Assembly: GCF_900129855.1 (NCBI RefSeq)
Contig: NZ_LT670819.1
Span: forward strand, 4,836,001-4,900,000
Source: Streptomyces sp. 3214.6
Lineage (GTDB): Bacteria; Actinomycetota; Actinomycetes; Streptomycetales; Streptomycetaceae
DNA: 64,000 nucleotides
Direction: 5' to 3'
The notes below the pieces were generated by a model. The model had not been told where the DNA came from. It searched no databases and worked only from the letters and a program-made list of their open reading frames with translations. How positions within the stretch are numbered: position 1 is the stretch's first letter; each line of letters opens with the position of its first letter. Position numbers and translations under genes: made by a program. This document shows positions 15,081 through 23,766 of this stretch, piece by piece.

Positions 15081-16502
15081 TCAGGCGACGTCGTCGATCT
15101 TCAAGTCCTGCCCGACGACGAGGGTGACGACCCCTGCGGCGGCCGAACCGTCCGCCGTGGGCGTCACGTTGGGCAGCCTGGAGGCGATGACGGCGGCCTT
15201 GCCGTCGAGGCCCGCCGGGTACGTCAGGGTCGACTTGGCCACCGTCTGAGGCGCGTTGCCCGTGCCGGTGACGGTGTAGCCGGCTTCCTTCAGCTTCTCC
15301 GCGACGGCGGCGGCGCGCCCCGAGACGCCCGTGCCGTTGAGGACCTGGACGCGCACGCTGGAGGCGTACACCACGTTCTTCTTCGCCGCCTCCAACTGCG
15401 GCTTGGTGACCTCCTTGTCCTTGGCCAGGGAGGTGAACAGGTCGGCCGCCTGCGGGTACTGCCACACGACGTTGGCCTTGTCGGCCGGGTTGTCGGCGAC
15501 GCGCCCGTAGTTGGGCACGGTGAGGAAGCTGAGGCGGTCGCTCGGGATGCCCTTGAGCTCGTCGGCGAGTCCGTACAGCGGCTGGATGCCGGCGATGTCG
15601 GGGTCGGTCGTCAGGGACTTGGTGATCGCCTGCAGGAAGCCGTACATCGCGTTCGGGCTCGTGAGCTTCGACTTGGCCTTCTTCGCCAGGGCGTCCATGA
15701 ATTCCTGCTGGCGTCCGATGCGTCCGATGTCGGAGTTGTCGCCGACACCGTAACGGGCGCGGACGTAGCCGAGCGCCTTCTCGCCCTTGACGGTCTGACA
15801 GCCGGCCTCCATGTCCAGGCGGGCCTTCTCGGAGTGGATGGCCTGCTTCGGGCAGACCTCGATGCCCTCCAGCGCGTCGACCATGCCCTTGAAGCCGGAG
15901 AAGTCGACCGTCATGAAGTGGTCCATGCGCAGACCTGTGTTGGACTCGACGGTCTTGATGGTGCAGGCGGCGGCCTCGGCGACCTTGCCGTTGCTGCCGC
16001 CGATCGCGAACGCCTCGTTGATCTTGAAATGGTGCGGCGAGGACGAACTGCCGTCGCCCTTCTCGCAGCCGGGTATCTCCACCCACGAGTCACGCGGGAA
16101 GGACACGACCGAGGCCCACTTACGGTCGGCCGGTATGTGCAGCACCATCAGCGTGTCCGACTGCATGGTGGTCAGATCCTTGCCGTACTTGGCGTTCGCG
16201 CCGTCACGGCTGTCGGAACCGACGATCATGATGTTCTTGGAGCCGGGACTCAGGTTGACCGGCCGGTTGCCGCCCAACTTGTCGTCCACATCAGCCGAGT
16301 TGATGTTGTTGTTGAGGTCGTTGTAGATCCACGCGCCGACCCCGCCGATGCCGAGGACGACGACGGCCGTCACCCCGGCCCCCCACGCGAGGATCCGCCC
16401 GCGCCGGGTCAGCCGGGTCCCGCCGGACCTGCCCGGTCCGGCCCCCCTGCCCCTGCCCGCGGGACCGTTCCCCCGGATGTTCCCCCGGCCGGACGCCTCC
16501 AT
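15081..16502 (-). CDS. LytR-CpsA-Psr (LCP) family cell-wall ligase
   Basis: This protein of about 473 residues would be membrane-anchored and transfer lipid-linked glycopolymers (teichoic acid-like or other) to peptidoglycan on the outer face. A basic Gly/Arg-rich N-terminus precedes one TM helix (ILAWGAGVTAVVVLGIGG). The LCP domain shows the family Asp/Arg residues in NIMIVGSDSRDG and VVSFPRDSWVEIPG, the pyrophosphate-binding surface. The C-terminus is a LytR_C domain (VRVQVLNGTGVSGRAAAVAE), followed by a short tail. The start is uncertain: I chose the ATG at 16502, but an in-frame GTG about 50 bases upstream is equally possible. Positions 16503-16842 hold no gene and must contain the divergent promoters for this gene and the lipase. 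Confidence 0.9.
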   Translation of the reverse strand: MEASGRGNIRGNGPAGRGRGAGPGRSGGTRLTRRGRILAWGAGVTAVVVLGIGGVGAWIYNDLNNNINSADVDDKLGGNRPVNLSPGSKNIMIVGSDSRDGANAKYGKDLTTMQSDTLMVLHIPADRKWASVVSFPRDSWVEIPGCEKGDGSSSSPHHFKINEAFAIGGSNGKVAEAAACTIKTVESNTGLRMDHFMTVDFSGFKGMVDALEGIEVCPKQAIHSEKARLDMEAGCQTVKGEKALGYVRARYGVGDNSDIGRIGRQQEFMDALAKKAKSKLTSPNAMYGFLQAITKSLTTDPDIAGIQPLYGLADELKGIPSDRLSFLTVPNYGRVADNPADKANVVWQYPQAADLFTSLAKDKEVTKPQLEAAKKNVVYASSVRVQVLNGTGVSGRAAAVAEKLKEAGYTVTGTGNAPQTVAKSTLTYPAGLDGKAAVIASRLPNVTPTADGSAAAGVVTLVVGQDLKIDDVA

Positions 16503-16842
16503 GGGAGTACGTCCACGCCTCCTCGTTCCGCTCACCGGCGCTCGCCCTCCGCCTCGGCCGTTGTCACCCCGTACACCGTGCTCGGATCGTCGGCGTTGGT
16601 CACCGCCGAACGTCGGAACCCTACACGCGAGTAGGAATACGTCCGAAAAGCACAGACGACTCAGGAGACGAACGAAGCCACACAAGGGTTGCCCCGGCAA
16701 GGCACACGAGCTGCGCCCCCGCGCGCCCCCAAACCGCTCTCTCACGCCCGCCGTTCACCCCGCGCCGAAGCGCAGGTCAGGCAGGCGGGACGGCCAGGAT
16801 CGAAGGAACACAGACCCCCATCCTTCGTCGAAAGGTTCGGCC

Positions 16843-17664
16843 GTGTCCGCCCCCACCCCCCTCGACCACTCGGTCTCCGGCTACTCCGTCAGCCACGCCT
16901 ACTGGCTCGCGCAGGCCGCCCGCGCCGCCTACAAGTCCCCGAAGGAGGCCGAGGGCCTGGCCCGCGAGTGGGGGTTCGACCGCTTCCGGCACTTCTCCTC
17001 CCCGCACACCATGCCGTTCCCCATCGACGACACCCAGGCGTACGTCGCCGGCAGCGACCGCATGGTCCTGGTGGCGTTCCGCGGCACCGAGCCGACGAAC
17101 CTGCGCGACTGGCTGAGCGACACCAACGCCCCTCCCGTGCCCGGACCGGCGAAGAAGGGGTTCGTGCACTACGGCTTCCACCGGGCGCTGGACGTCGTCC
17201 ACCCGCAGGTCCGTGACACGGTCGGCGAGTTCAAGGACGACGGGCAGACGGTGTGGTTCACCGGCCACAGCCTCGGCGGGGCGCTCGCCATGCTGTCGGG
17301 GGCGCGCATGCACTTCGAGGCCCCGAACCTCGTCCCGCACGGCGTCTACACCTACGGCCAGCCCCGCACCTGCGACGCAACCCTGGCCAAGGCCTACGAC
17401 CAGGCGCTGAAGGGGCGTACGTTCCGCTTCGTCAACAACAACGACATCGTCCCGCAGGTGCCGCCGTCGCCCGCGTTCCACCACGTCGAGGCGGTCCGCT
17501 ACATCGACGCGGACGGCAAGCTGCACGACCGTATGCCCGCGCTGGGGCTGCTCGCCGACCGGGTCAAGGGGGCCACGGCCGACCCCTTCGCCCCCGCCTC
17601 GGACGGCATGCGCGACCACTTCATGGACACGTACGTCGCGCTGCTGGAGAAGAACCTCAGCTGA
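16843..17664 (+). CDS. Class 3 lipase (alpha/beta hydrolase)
   Basis: This 273-residue fungal-type class 3 lipase hydrolyses ester bonds of acylglycerols. The nucleophile elbow is GHSLGGALAML (about residues 141-151). The acid is in NNDIVPQVPPSP, matching the N-x-x-D-x-V-P-x-x-P-P pattern, and the His is probably in DHFMDTYV near the C-terminus. The GTG start follows CGAAAGGTTCGGCC. I see no signal peptide, so it may stay in the cytoplasm or leave by a non-classical route. It ends 24 bp from the stop of an opposing gene. Confidence 0.88.
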   Translation: MSAPTPLDHSVSGYSVSHAYWLAQAARAAYKSPKEAEGLAREWGFDRFRHFSSPHTMPFPIDDTQAYVAGSDRMVLVAFRGTEPTNLRDWLSDTNAPPVPGPAKKGFVHYGFHRALDVVHPQVRDTVGEFKDDGQTVWFTGHSLGGALAMLSGARMHFEAPNLVPHGVYTYGQPRTCDATLAKAYDQALKGRTFRFVNNNDIVPQVPPSPAFHHVEAVRYIDADGKLHDRMPALGLLADRVKGATADPFAPASDGMRDHFMDTYVALLEKNLS

Positions 17665-17688
17665 CGTGGCCGATGGGCAGGGCGCCGG

Positions 17689-18198
17689 TCAAGGAGCCGG
17701 ACGGATCGGCTCCGGGCACGTGTGACCGTTGTCCGGCAGGCCCAGTGCGTGCAGCGTCGGCTCGCCGGCCTCCGGGACGACGAAGGTGAAGGCAGCGGAC
17801 GTCGACGGGATCCGCAGGGTGCGTTGGTCGCGGAAGGTGAGACCCACATCCAGCTCCCAGGGGCAGGCCGCGCGGTCCAGGGCGGCCACGATCTCCGCAT
17901 GGGTCGGCTCGCCGGGGAACGTGCCCGTGTGGCCGGGCAGGTCGACCGTGTCGGTCCAGGTCCGGACGGACATCATCCGCACCTCGCGGCACCGGCAGAC
18001 GAACACCTCCAGGTCGCCGTAACCGAAGAGGCGGGGCCAGCGGGGGCCGCGGCGGCGCATCGGGAGCACGTCGCGCGGCTCGCCCAGGGCCGCCGTGATG
18101 CCGTCCCAGGAGGCGTCGACGTGCACCGGGCCCAGGCGGGCGGTCAGGGCGACGGAGGCGAGGAGGTCGGGGAGGTCGGGGAGGTCGGGGCGCGTCAT
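17689..18198 (-). CDS. Hypothetical protein (169 aa)
   Basis: This 169-residue protein starts TRPDLPDLPDLLASVALTAR. It is soluble, has no signal peptide and no domain I can name. The middle has a short metal-site-like sequence FVCRCREVRMMS and repeated Trp/Pro turns. The layout (GPVHVDASWDGITAALGEPRDVLP, truncated here) resembles small immunity/SMI-like or uncharacterised actinobacterial proteins, but that is only an impression. The ATG at 18198 was chosen because an upstream extension would run into the preceding terminator. Confidence 0.65.
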   Translation of the reverse strand: MTRPDLPDLPDLLASVALTARLGPVHVDASWDGITAALGEPRDVLPMRRRGPRWPRLFGYGDLEVFVCRCREVRMMSVRTWTDTVDLPGHTGTFPGEPTHAEIVAALDRAACPWELDVGLTFRDQRTLRIPSTSAAFTFVVPEAGEPTLHALGLPDNGHTCPEPIRPAP

Positions 18199-18245
18199 CG
18201 GCGGAGCGTCGCAGCAGGTCAGGCGGTTGTCCACCCGATTCCGCC

Positions 18246-18279
18246 GACGCCCCCGCGGATACCTCACCGCGGGGGCGTC
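18246..18279 (-). terminator. Terminator of the lysyl-oxidase-like gene
   Basis: GACGCCCCCGCGG and CCGCGGGGGCGTC form a perfect 13-bp stem with an eight-base loop, 33 bp after the stop of the minus-strand gene at 18312. Confidence 0.8.
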
Positions 18280-18311
18280 AGGGACGGTCGGAGAGCTGAA
18301 CGATCGGACGG

Positions 18312-20003
18312 TTACGGTGCGTCGATCAGGTCCACCGGCGGGACCTTCACCGTGCGGGCGCCCTGGGTGCCGCCCAGGACGACCTTGCGCAGGGAGACGT
18401 TGTTCTTGGTGTTGGTCTCCTGCAGGCGGTTCGCCGGGTTGGCGATGACCTGGATGTAGTAGGTGCCGTTGGGCAGGTCGGTGATGTCGAAGGACTGGCC
18501 GGGACGGTACTGGGTGTACGTGTCACCGGAGCCGACGTCGAGAACCTCGCGCACGGAGATGGAGTTCTGCTGGCCGCAGGCGGTCGACAGATCGGTGTTG
18601 TACGGGTGCCAGTTGGCGTTCTTCACCGTGTAGTCGATCGCGTCCGTGTTGGCGAGGCAGAACGCCTCCTTGCCGCTCTTGACGATCTCGTGCTGGTCGG
18701 CGGCGAGCAGCCGGTAGCTGGCGAAGTCCGTGAAGTGCCAGTGCTCGTGACCGATGCGCGGGTCCCACTCCATGGTGCCGGCGGGCGCGTAGCCGACCTG
18801 CTTGCCCTTGGCGTCGTAGAAGTACTGGTAGGAGTCCATCAGTTCGGCGCCGGGCTTGCGGAAGCCGTCCACGACGAGGGGCGCCGGGCCGGCGTTCCAG
18901 ACGTTGGCGCTGAAGGCGAGGTAGTCCTTGCCGGGGGCGTCGCCGTCCTCGCCGTCGGTGACTGCGATGTCCCAGGCGGGCAGCGAACGCAGGTCGGGCT
19001 TGGGCACGTTGGCGGGAGCGCCCGCCCGTCCGGTGGGCCGCTGGGCGGCGGCCTTCAGCGCCGGCGCGATCCGGGAGCCGTCGGTGTGACCGGCGCCGTC
19101 GCCCAGGTGGGTGAGACCGCGGGCCTCCAGGGCGTGCGAGAGCGCGGAGGGCGTGGGGGCGTCGGCGCCACGGGGGCCGTAGTGATGACCGGCGGCCATG
19201 CCCGGCATACCCTCCATGCCCTCCATGCCGGCCATGTCGTGGCCGCCGTGGGAGGACATCGAGGAACGCAGGCCGACGCCTCCGCCGTCACTCTCCTTAC
19301 GTACCGTCACCTTGATGGTGGGCTGGTCGTTCGGGATGCCGAAGAGGTCCCGGTACTTCTTCGCGACGGACACCGTGGCCGTGTACTCGCCGACGGGCAG
19401 GTCCACCGGCGCGTCGTAGTCGACGGTGCTGGAGTTGGACGCCCAGCCCTTCTCGACGCCCCAGACGGAGCCGAGCGTGAAGGGGTTGGTGGAGCAGCTC
19501 TCCGGATAGTGCGAGGTGGCCGGGGCGTCCGGACGCAGCCGCCCGGAGGCGTTGTTGGGACAGAAGCTGCCCTGCGTCTTGCGCACCTCCACCCCGGCCG
19601 CGTTCTTGATGGAGACCTCCAGGAAGCCGGGCAGCCCGCTGAAGTCCTTGACGGTGCCCGCGGGCAGCGTCTTCGTCGTCGTCTTCGTCCCGTTGCGCAG
19701 GATCTGCTGGGCGACGACGGGGTCCTTGTACGACTTACGGGTCACCTTCAGCTCCAGCGGAGCGTTGTCGACGGTGACGTAGGTGCCGAGGTCGAGGTAG
19801 ACCCCGGCACCACCCTCCCCCTCGTACCGGTCGAGGGTCACGGCCTTCGACGCGGCTATCAGCTTGAGCTTCGGCGTGCCGGGCGGGCTCGCCGTCGCCG
19901 CCCCGGCTCCGGGAGCGGCCCCGGCGACGGCGACGACGGTGAGCGCGGCCCCCGCGGCGAACGCCGCACGCTGCACGCCCTTGCGATGGTGCTGTCTGGT
20001 CAT
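18312..20003 (-). CDS. Secreted lysyl-oxidase-like copper protein
   Basis: This 563-residue exported protein (signal peptide AAFAAGAALTVVAVAGAAPG, residues about 10-33) has a C-terminal lysyl oxidase domain. The copper motif HEHWHF is visible, inside DPRIGHEHWHFTDFASYRLL, followed by SFDITDLPNGTYYIQVIANP and the closing TNTKNNVSLRKVVL strand. Lysyl oxidases oxidise lysine side chains or other amines to aldehydes with Cu and a Lys-Tyr quinone. The N-terminal 250 residues are a beta-rich extension. A Met/His-rich stretch at about 265-290 (GGHDMAGMEGMEGMPGMAAG) could bind copper. The ATG follows GAGGAACCG. Copper amine chemistry at the surface fits Streptomyces development, but the substrate is unknown. 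Confidence 0.85.
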   Translation of the reverse strand: MTRQHHRKGVQRAAFAAGAALTVVAVAGAAPGAGAATASPPGTPKLKLIAASKAVTLDRYEGEGGAGVYLDLGTYVTVDNAPLELKVTRKSYKDPVVAQQILRNGTKTTTKTLPAGTVKDFSGLPGFLEVSIKNAAGVEVRKTQGSFCPNNASGRLRPDAPATSHYPESCSTNPFTLGSVWGVEKGWASNSSTVDYDAPVDLPVGEYTATVSVAKKYRDLFGIPNDQPTIKVTVRKESDGGGVGLRSSMSSHGGHDMAGMEGMEGMPGMAAGHHYGPRGADAPTPSALSHALEARGLTHLGDGAGHTDGSRIAPALKAAAQRPTGRAGAPANVPKPDLRSLPAWDIAVTDGEDGDAPGKDYLAFSANVWNAGPAPLVVDGFRKPGAELMDSYQYFYDAKGKQVGYAPAGTMEWDPRIGHEHWHFTDFASYRLLAADQHEIVKSGKEAFCLANTDAIDYTVKNANWHPYNTDLSTACGQQNSISVREVLDVGSGDTYTQYRPGQSFDITDLPNGTYYIQVIANPANRLQETNTKNNVSLRKVVLGGTQGARTVKVPPVDLIDAP

Positions 20004-20178
20004 CGGTTCCTCGTCTGCGAGTGCCCTGGTCAGGGACATCGGACTGGACAGCCCACAGAACCGACCGCGGTTGCACGGACGCACCCCACACGTCCCGGCC
20101 GAAACCGTGAGCACCCTGTGAGAGAGGTAAAAGCCGTATGTGGGTTGCCTGTTGAGGAAGAAAAGAAGCGAGGGCGCG

Positions 20179-20439
20179 TCAGTGGTTGCGCAGATCGCGG
20201 ATGAGCAGATCGCGGAGGAGCAGGTCGGCCGCCGCCAGCTTCCGCGCGCTGTCGGCCAGCGCGTCGGTGAGCTCGGCGATCTCCCGGGTCAGCGCCGTCC
20301 GCACGGCCTCCAGCTCCGCCTCGGCCCGCTCCCGCTCCCGCTCCTCGAACCGGCCCCATTCGTAGTTGGAGCGGTACTCCGTCCCCGGTCCGGGTGGTTC
20401 GTCGGTGAGTTCGGGGTGCGGGAGGGGGCGTGGCGTCAT
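20179..20439 (-). CDS. Small coiled-coil protein (86 aa)
   Basis: This 86-residue protein has a short Pro-rich start (TPRPLPHPELTDEPPGPGTE) and then one long charged helix, WGRFEERERERAEAELEAVR onward to the end, ending LLLRDLLIRDLRNH. The heptad pattern suggests a coiled coil. It has no signal peptide or named domain. It is divergent from the glycoside hydrolase at 20449, with start codons nine bases apart, so their promoters must lie inside each other's coding DNA or leaders. Confidence 0.6.
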   Translation of the reverse strand: MTPRPLPHPELTDEPPGPGTEYRSNYEWGRFEERERERAEAELEAVRTALTREIAELTDALADSARKLAAADLLLRDLLIRDLRNH

Positions 20440-20448
20440 TCTGAGCCG

Positions 20449-21522
20449 GTGGTCCGCCGCCTTCGGTTTCTTCGCGCCTTCCGATTCCTTCGCGTCCTGC
20501 GTGCTCTGCGCGCTCTGCGCGCCCTTCGGGTGGCGCTCGGGCCGTTCCTCGCCGCCCTCCTGGTGCTCGTCGGGCCCGCCTGTGTTCCCGTGGGGAAGGG
20601 GGTCGGGGTGCCGGGTGGGGCGTTCGGGGCGTACGTGGGGTTCGACGGCGACGGGGTACGGCGGATCGCGGGGCTGGACGAGTGGTTGGGGGCTGCGACG
20701 CCTCGGGTCGGGCACGCGTATCTGCCGGGGGACCGGTGGAGCAACATCGAGGGGACGCCCGGCTATCTGGAGTACTGGGCGCGGTGGCGGAGGCAACGCG
20801 CCGACCGGATGTTCGTGCTGAACGTGCCGATGTTGGAGCGGACCGAGGAGCGGGTGTCCGACGCGGTCGTGCGGGAGGAGCTGCGCAAGGGGGCCCGCGG
20901 CGACTACGACGGGCATTTCCGCGCGCTGGCCCGGCGGCTCGTGGCGCTCGGGGTGCCCGATGCGGTGTTGGTGGTGGGGTGGGAGATGAACGGGATCACA
21001 TACACCCATCGGTGCGGGCCCGATCCGGCGGCCTGGCGGCGGTACTGGGCGCGGATCGTCGACGCCATGCGGTCCGTGGGCGGGGGGCGGCAGCGGTTCC
21101 GGTTCGAGTTCACGCCCAGTCGGGGGCGGGACGCCGTGCCGTGGACCGCGTGCTACCCCGGCGACCGGTACGTCGACGTCGTCGGCATGGACGCCTACGA
21201 CCAGCCCCACGGCATGTCCTTCGACGAGCAGATCGCCGAGCCGTACGGCCTCGCCGCCCATGTGCGGTTCGCGCGGGCGCACGGCAAGCCGGTGTCGTAT
21301 CCCGAGTGGGGGCTGTACCGCAACGGCGACGACCCCGAGTACGTACGCGGCATGCTCACCTGGTTCGCCGAGAACCGGCCGCTGTACCAGACCATCAGCG
21401 ACTACTGCCCGCACGGTGTCTGGAGATGCGCCGCCAATCCGCGCTCGTCCGCCGTCTATCGCTCCCTGATGAGCTCCGCGGCGGGCGGGGCGGCGGGCGG
21501 GGCGGCGGGGCCGGGTGGGTGA
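20449..21522 (+). CDS. Putative secreted GH26-like glycoside hydrolase (mannanase-type)
   Basis: This protein has about 357 residues from a GTG at 20449. The N-terminus is Arg-rich then hydrophobic (ALGPFLAALLVLVGPAC), a signal peptide with a possible lipobox Cys. The catalytic domain has two Glu motifs of clan GH-A family 26: VGWEMNGITYTH (acid/base) and SYPEWGLYRNG (nucleophile), plus FEFTPSRG and GMDAYDQP. Such enzymes cut beta-mannans or related beta-1,3 linkages; substrate is not decided. The start is the least certain part, since the N-terminus is unusually Arg-Leu repetitive (RFLRVLRALRALRALR) and overlaps the promoter area of the opposite gene. Confidence 0.7.
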   Translation: MVRRLRFLRAFRFLRVLRALRALRALRVALGPFLAALLVLVGPACVPVGKGVGVPGGAFGAYVGFDGDGVRRIAGLDEWLGAATPRVGHAYLPGDRWSNIEGTPGYLEYWARWRRQRADRMFVLNVPMLERTEERVSDAVVREELRKGARGDYDGHFRALARRLVALGVPDAVLVVGWEMNGITYTHRCGPDPAAWRRYWARIVDAMRSVGGGRQRFRFEFTPSRGRDAVPWTACYPGDRYVDVVGMDAYDQPHGMSFDEQIAEPYGLAAHVRFARAHGKPVSYPEWGLYRNGDDPEYVRGMLTWFAENRPLYQTISDYCPHGVWRCAANPRSSAVYRSLMSSAAGGAAGGAAGPGG

Positions 21523-21585
21523 AACCCGGCCGCTCTTCGGGCGCGTGGCCGCCCTGGCCGTCCCACCCGGGCCGATCATCACACA

Positions 21586-22617
21586 ATGGGACGAGAACAC
21601 CACGCGCGTCTGCGTGCCGCGACCGGGACGGCCGTCTTCCTCGCCCTCGCCCTCCTTCTGCTCGCTGCCATGCCCGCCGGAGCCGGAAGCGGAAGCGGTG
21701 GCAGTGGCGGAGGCGGCCAGGGCGGAAGCGGGGGCGGCGGGTCGGGCACGACCGCCGACCGTGCCGTCCGCGCGCACGAGGCGGCTCGCGAGCGGGTCGA
21801 CCGGCTCCGAGGAGCCGACGCGCTCCCGACGCAGATCAAGGACGCCGAACGCCGTCGCAAGGCGCTGCGCGCCGGCCTGTGGGACATGCTGCGGGCGACG
21901 GCGAAGGAGGTCGGCGACCCGGTCGCCGTCGATCCCTCCGGGCGGGACGGCCACTGTCCCTTCGGCGACCCCAGCCGCCCACCCTCACCCGCCTCCTCGT
22001 CCGAGCAGCGTGTTCAGGACTGGACGGCCCCGACCCGCCGCTACTGGCTCTCCGCCGGGTTCGCCGCGAAGGGCTCCCGCTGGGCCCACCGTCACACCGG
22101 CCAGGACTTCGCCGTGGACTCCGGTACGCCCGTGTACGCCGTCGGCGCCGGCACCGTCCGCGCGACGACCTGCGGCGACGGCTTCGGCAACCAGGTCCTG
22201 ATCCGGCACGGCGACGGCTACTTCACGCAGTACGCCCACCTGTCCCGCATCGACGTACGCAGGGGCGCGCACGTGACTGCCGGTCAGCGGATCGGCCTCT
22301 CCGGCGCGTCCGGCAACGTCACCGGCCCGCACCTCCACTTCGAGGTGCGGATCACCCCCTACATCGGCTCCGCGGTACCGCCTCTGCCCTGGCTGCGCCG
22401 CAAGGCCGTCGACGTGTCCGCGCCCCAGTCGACCCCATCAGTGTCACCGACTCCACCGACCCCACCAGCTCCACCAGCTCCACCAGCCCCGTCGACCCCA
22501 CCGGCTCCACCAGCTCCACCGACCCCATCGGTCCCCCGGACCCCATACGCCCCGGACCAATCGGCCCCATCGGCCCTATCCGCCCCATCGGCCTCCGGAG
22601 CATCCGCCGCTCCCTGA
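21586..22617 (+). CDS. Secreted M23 (LytM-type) peptidase
   Basis: This 343-residue exported zinc peptidase would cut peptidoglycan cross-links. A signal peptide (AVFLALALLLLAAMPAGAG) is followed by a Gly/Ser linker and a helical segment (residues about 60-110). The M23 domain (about 150-265) shows HRHTGQDFAVDSGTPVYAVG and GPHLHFEVRI, giving the zinc ligands (H in HTGQDF with the downstream D, and HLH). The last 80 residues are a Pro/Ala/Ser-rich tail encoded by DNA that also encodes the tail of the opposing gene at 22359. Confidence 0.9.
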   Translation: MGREHHARLRAATGTAVFLALALLLLAAMPAGAGSGSGGSGGGGQGGSGGGGSGTTADRAVRAHEAARERVDRLRGADALPTQIKDAERRRKALRAGLWDMLRATAKEVGDPVAVDPSGRDGHCPFGDPSRPPSPASSSEQRVQDWTAPTRRYWLSAGFAAKGSRWAHRHTGQDFAVDSGTPVYAVGAGTVRATTCGDGFGNQVLIRHGDGYFTQYAHLSRIDVRRGAHVTAGQRIGLSGASGNVTGPHLHFEVRITPYIGSAVPPLPWLRRKAVDVSAPQSTPSVSPTPPTPPAPPAPPAPSTPPAPPAPPTPSVPRTPYAPDQSAPSALSAPSASGASAAP

Positions 22618-23111
22618 TCGTGGGCCGCGCCGCAGGCGTCCTCGCGCAGGTGCAGTCGGCGCAGGTCCTGGACCAGGGCGACCGGATAGTCGTACCGGCC
22701 CCAGCGCTCGCGGTAGCCCTCCTCGCCGTACCGTGCGAGGACGGCCTCCGCCGCCTCCAGCACGGCGTGGGCGAACTCCGGGCGGGACTGCGTGGAGCGC
22801 CAGACGACCGTGCCCGCGGAGTCGGGCAGGTCGGGGCTCACGGCCACGTCCGGGAAGCGGTACACGGTCACCTCCACATCGTCCGCCTCCCCGCTCCCGG
22901 CGCGGCTCAACACCCAGCGCAGTTCCGTCGGTTCGTCGTCGAAGAAGAAGCGGATCTCCCGCGCCGGCCCGTACAGCCCGCCCGCCGCCGCCACCAGGTC
23001 GGCCAGCGCGTCCGTGAGGTAACCGCAGACGAGGCCGACCTCCTGTCCATCGGCGGCCGACAACCGGCAGCGCGCCCAGCCGTGCCCCGTCAGTTCCCAG
23101 TCGATGATCAC
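22359..23111 (-). CDS. Hypothetical protein with Gly/Ala/Asp-rich C-terminal tail
   Basis: This 250-residue protein from a GTG has a conserved-looking globular part to about residue 160 (WARCRLSAADGQEVGLVCG; EIRFFFDDEPTELRWVLSRA; ARYGEEGYRERWGRYDYPVA). I cannot assign a family. Residues about 165-250 are a Gly-Ala-Gly/Val/Asp tail that is antisense to the Pro-rich tail of the M23 gene. The tail may be a read-through of an ancestral stop. The gene begins four bases after the stop of the membrane protein gene at 23116, so the two probably share a transcript. Confidence 0.7.
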   Translation of the reverse strand: MIIDWELTGHGWARCRLSAADGQEVGLVCGYLTDALADLVAAAGGLYGPAREIRFFFDDEPTELRWVLSRAGSGEADDVEVTVYRFPDVAVSPDLPDSAGTVVWRSTQSRPEFAHAVLEAAEAVLARYGEEGYRERWGRYDYPVALVQDLRRLHLREDACGAAHDQGAADAPEADGADRADGADWSGAYGVRGTDGVGGAGGAGGVDGAGGAGGAGGVGGVGDTDGVDWGADTSTALRRSQGRGGTAEPM

Positions 23112-23115
23112 CGGC

Positions 23116-23610
23116 TCATGCTACGGACGGGGCGGCGAGCGCCCAGATCACGAACACGTCGATGGCGATCTGGACGAGCGCCCAGACCGGTGCGTACGGC
23201 AGGAACAGGAACTGCAGGATCAGGCTCAGGGAGGCCAGCACGATGCCCATGATCCGCGCCCACTCGACGCTCTCGGCCCCCTTGAGCAGCCCCCAGCCGG
23301 TCACCGCCGCCACGACGCCCACGATCAGCAGGACCCAGCCCCAGCCGGTCAGGTTCATCTCGTAGACGTAGTCGCCGACGCGGGCGTAGACGTCGTCGTC
23401 GGAGATCGCGGCGATGCCCTGGAAGACGGCGAGGATCCCGCTCACGAACATGAGCACGCCCGCGAAGAGGACCCCTCCGGCGGCCAGTCCGGCGCGGGCT
23501 GCCGGCGGCGAGGTCCGGCCGGGCGTGCCGGTGCCCTGGTGGGACGGGTCCCAGACCGGGGGCGCGTGCGAGTGCGACGGCGACGAGTTGGAGTGGGTCT
23601 GGTCGCTCAT
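23116..23610 (-). CDS. Four-TM membrane protein (DUF7144-like)
   Basis: This 164-residue protein has a polar His/Ser/Pro-rich N-terminus of about 40 residues (HSNSSPSHSHAPPVWDPSHQ) and four TM helices (VLFAGVLMFVSGILAVFQGI, LTGWGWVLLIVGVVAAVTGW, IMGIVLASLSLILQFLFLP, ALVQIAIDVFVIWALAA). The GWGW-xxxxG-GWGL pattern is typical of the DUF7144 family of actinobacterial membrane proteins, whose function is unknown to me. Spacing to the following minus-strand gene is four bases. Confidence 0.75.
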   Translation of the reverse strand: MSDQTHSNSSPSHSHAPPVWDPSHQGTGTPGRTSPPAARAGLAAGGVLFAGVLMFVSGILAVFQGIAAISDDDVYARVGDYVYEMNLTGWGWVLLIVGVVAAVTGWGLLKGAESVEWARIMGIVLASLSLILQFLFLPYAPVWALVQIAIDVFVIWALAAPSVA

Positions 23611-23766
23611 GGCGCTGCCCGTTTCTGTAGACGGCTGTCCTTTGTCGACCTTCTGTCCGGGTGGGGGCGGTCACCACGGGGGTGCGCCGTACGGGTGAGC
23701 CGGCATGCGGACGGGGCCGGGGACCCCTTCACTGGAGGAGCCCGGGAAACCATCACAGGAGGCACG

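Noticed and set aside
16560..16640. GGAACC ... CGTC as a sigma-E type promoter upstream of the LCP and lipase genes
   Set aside because: The spacer (about 20 bases from GGAAC to CGTC) is too long for the usual sigma-E promoter spacing.
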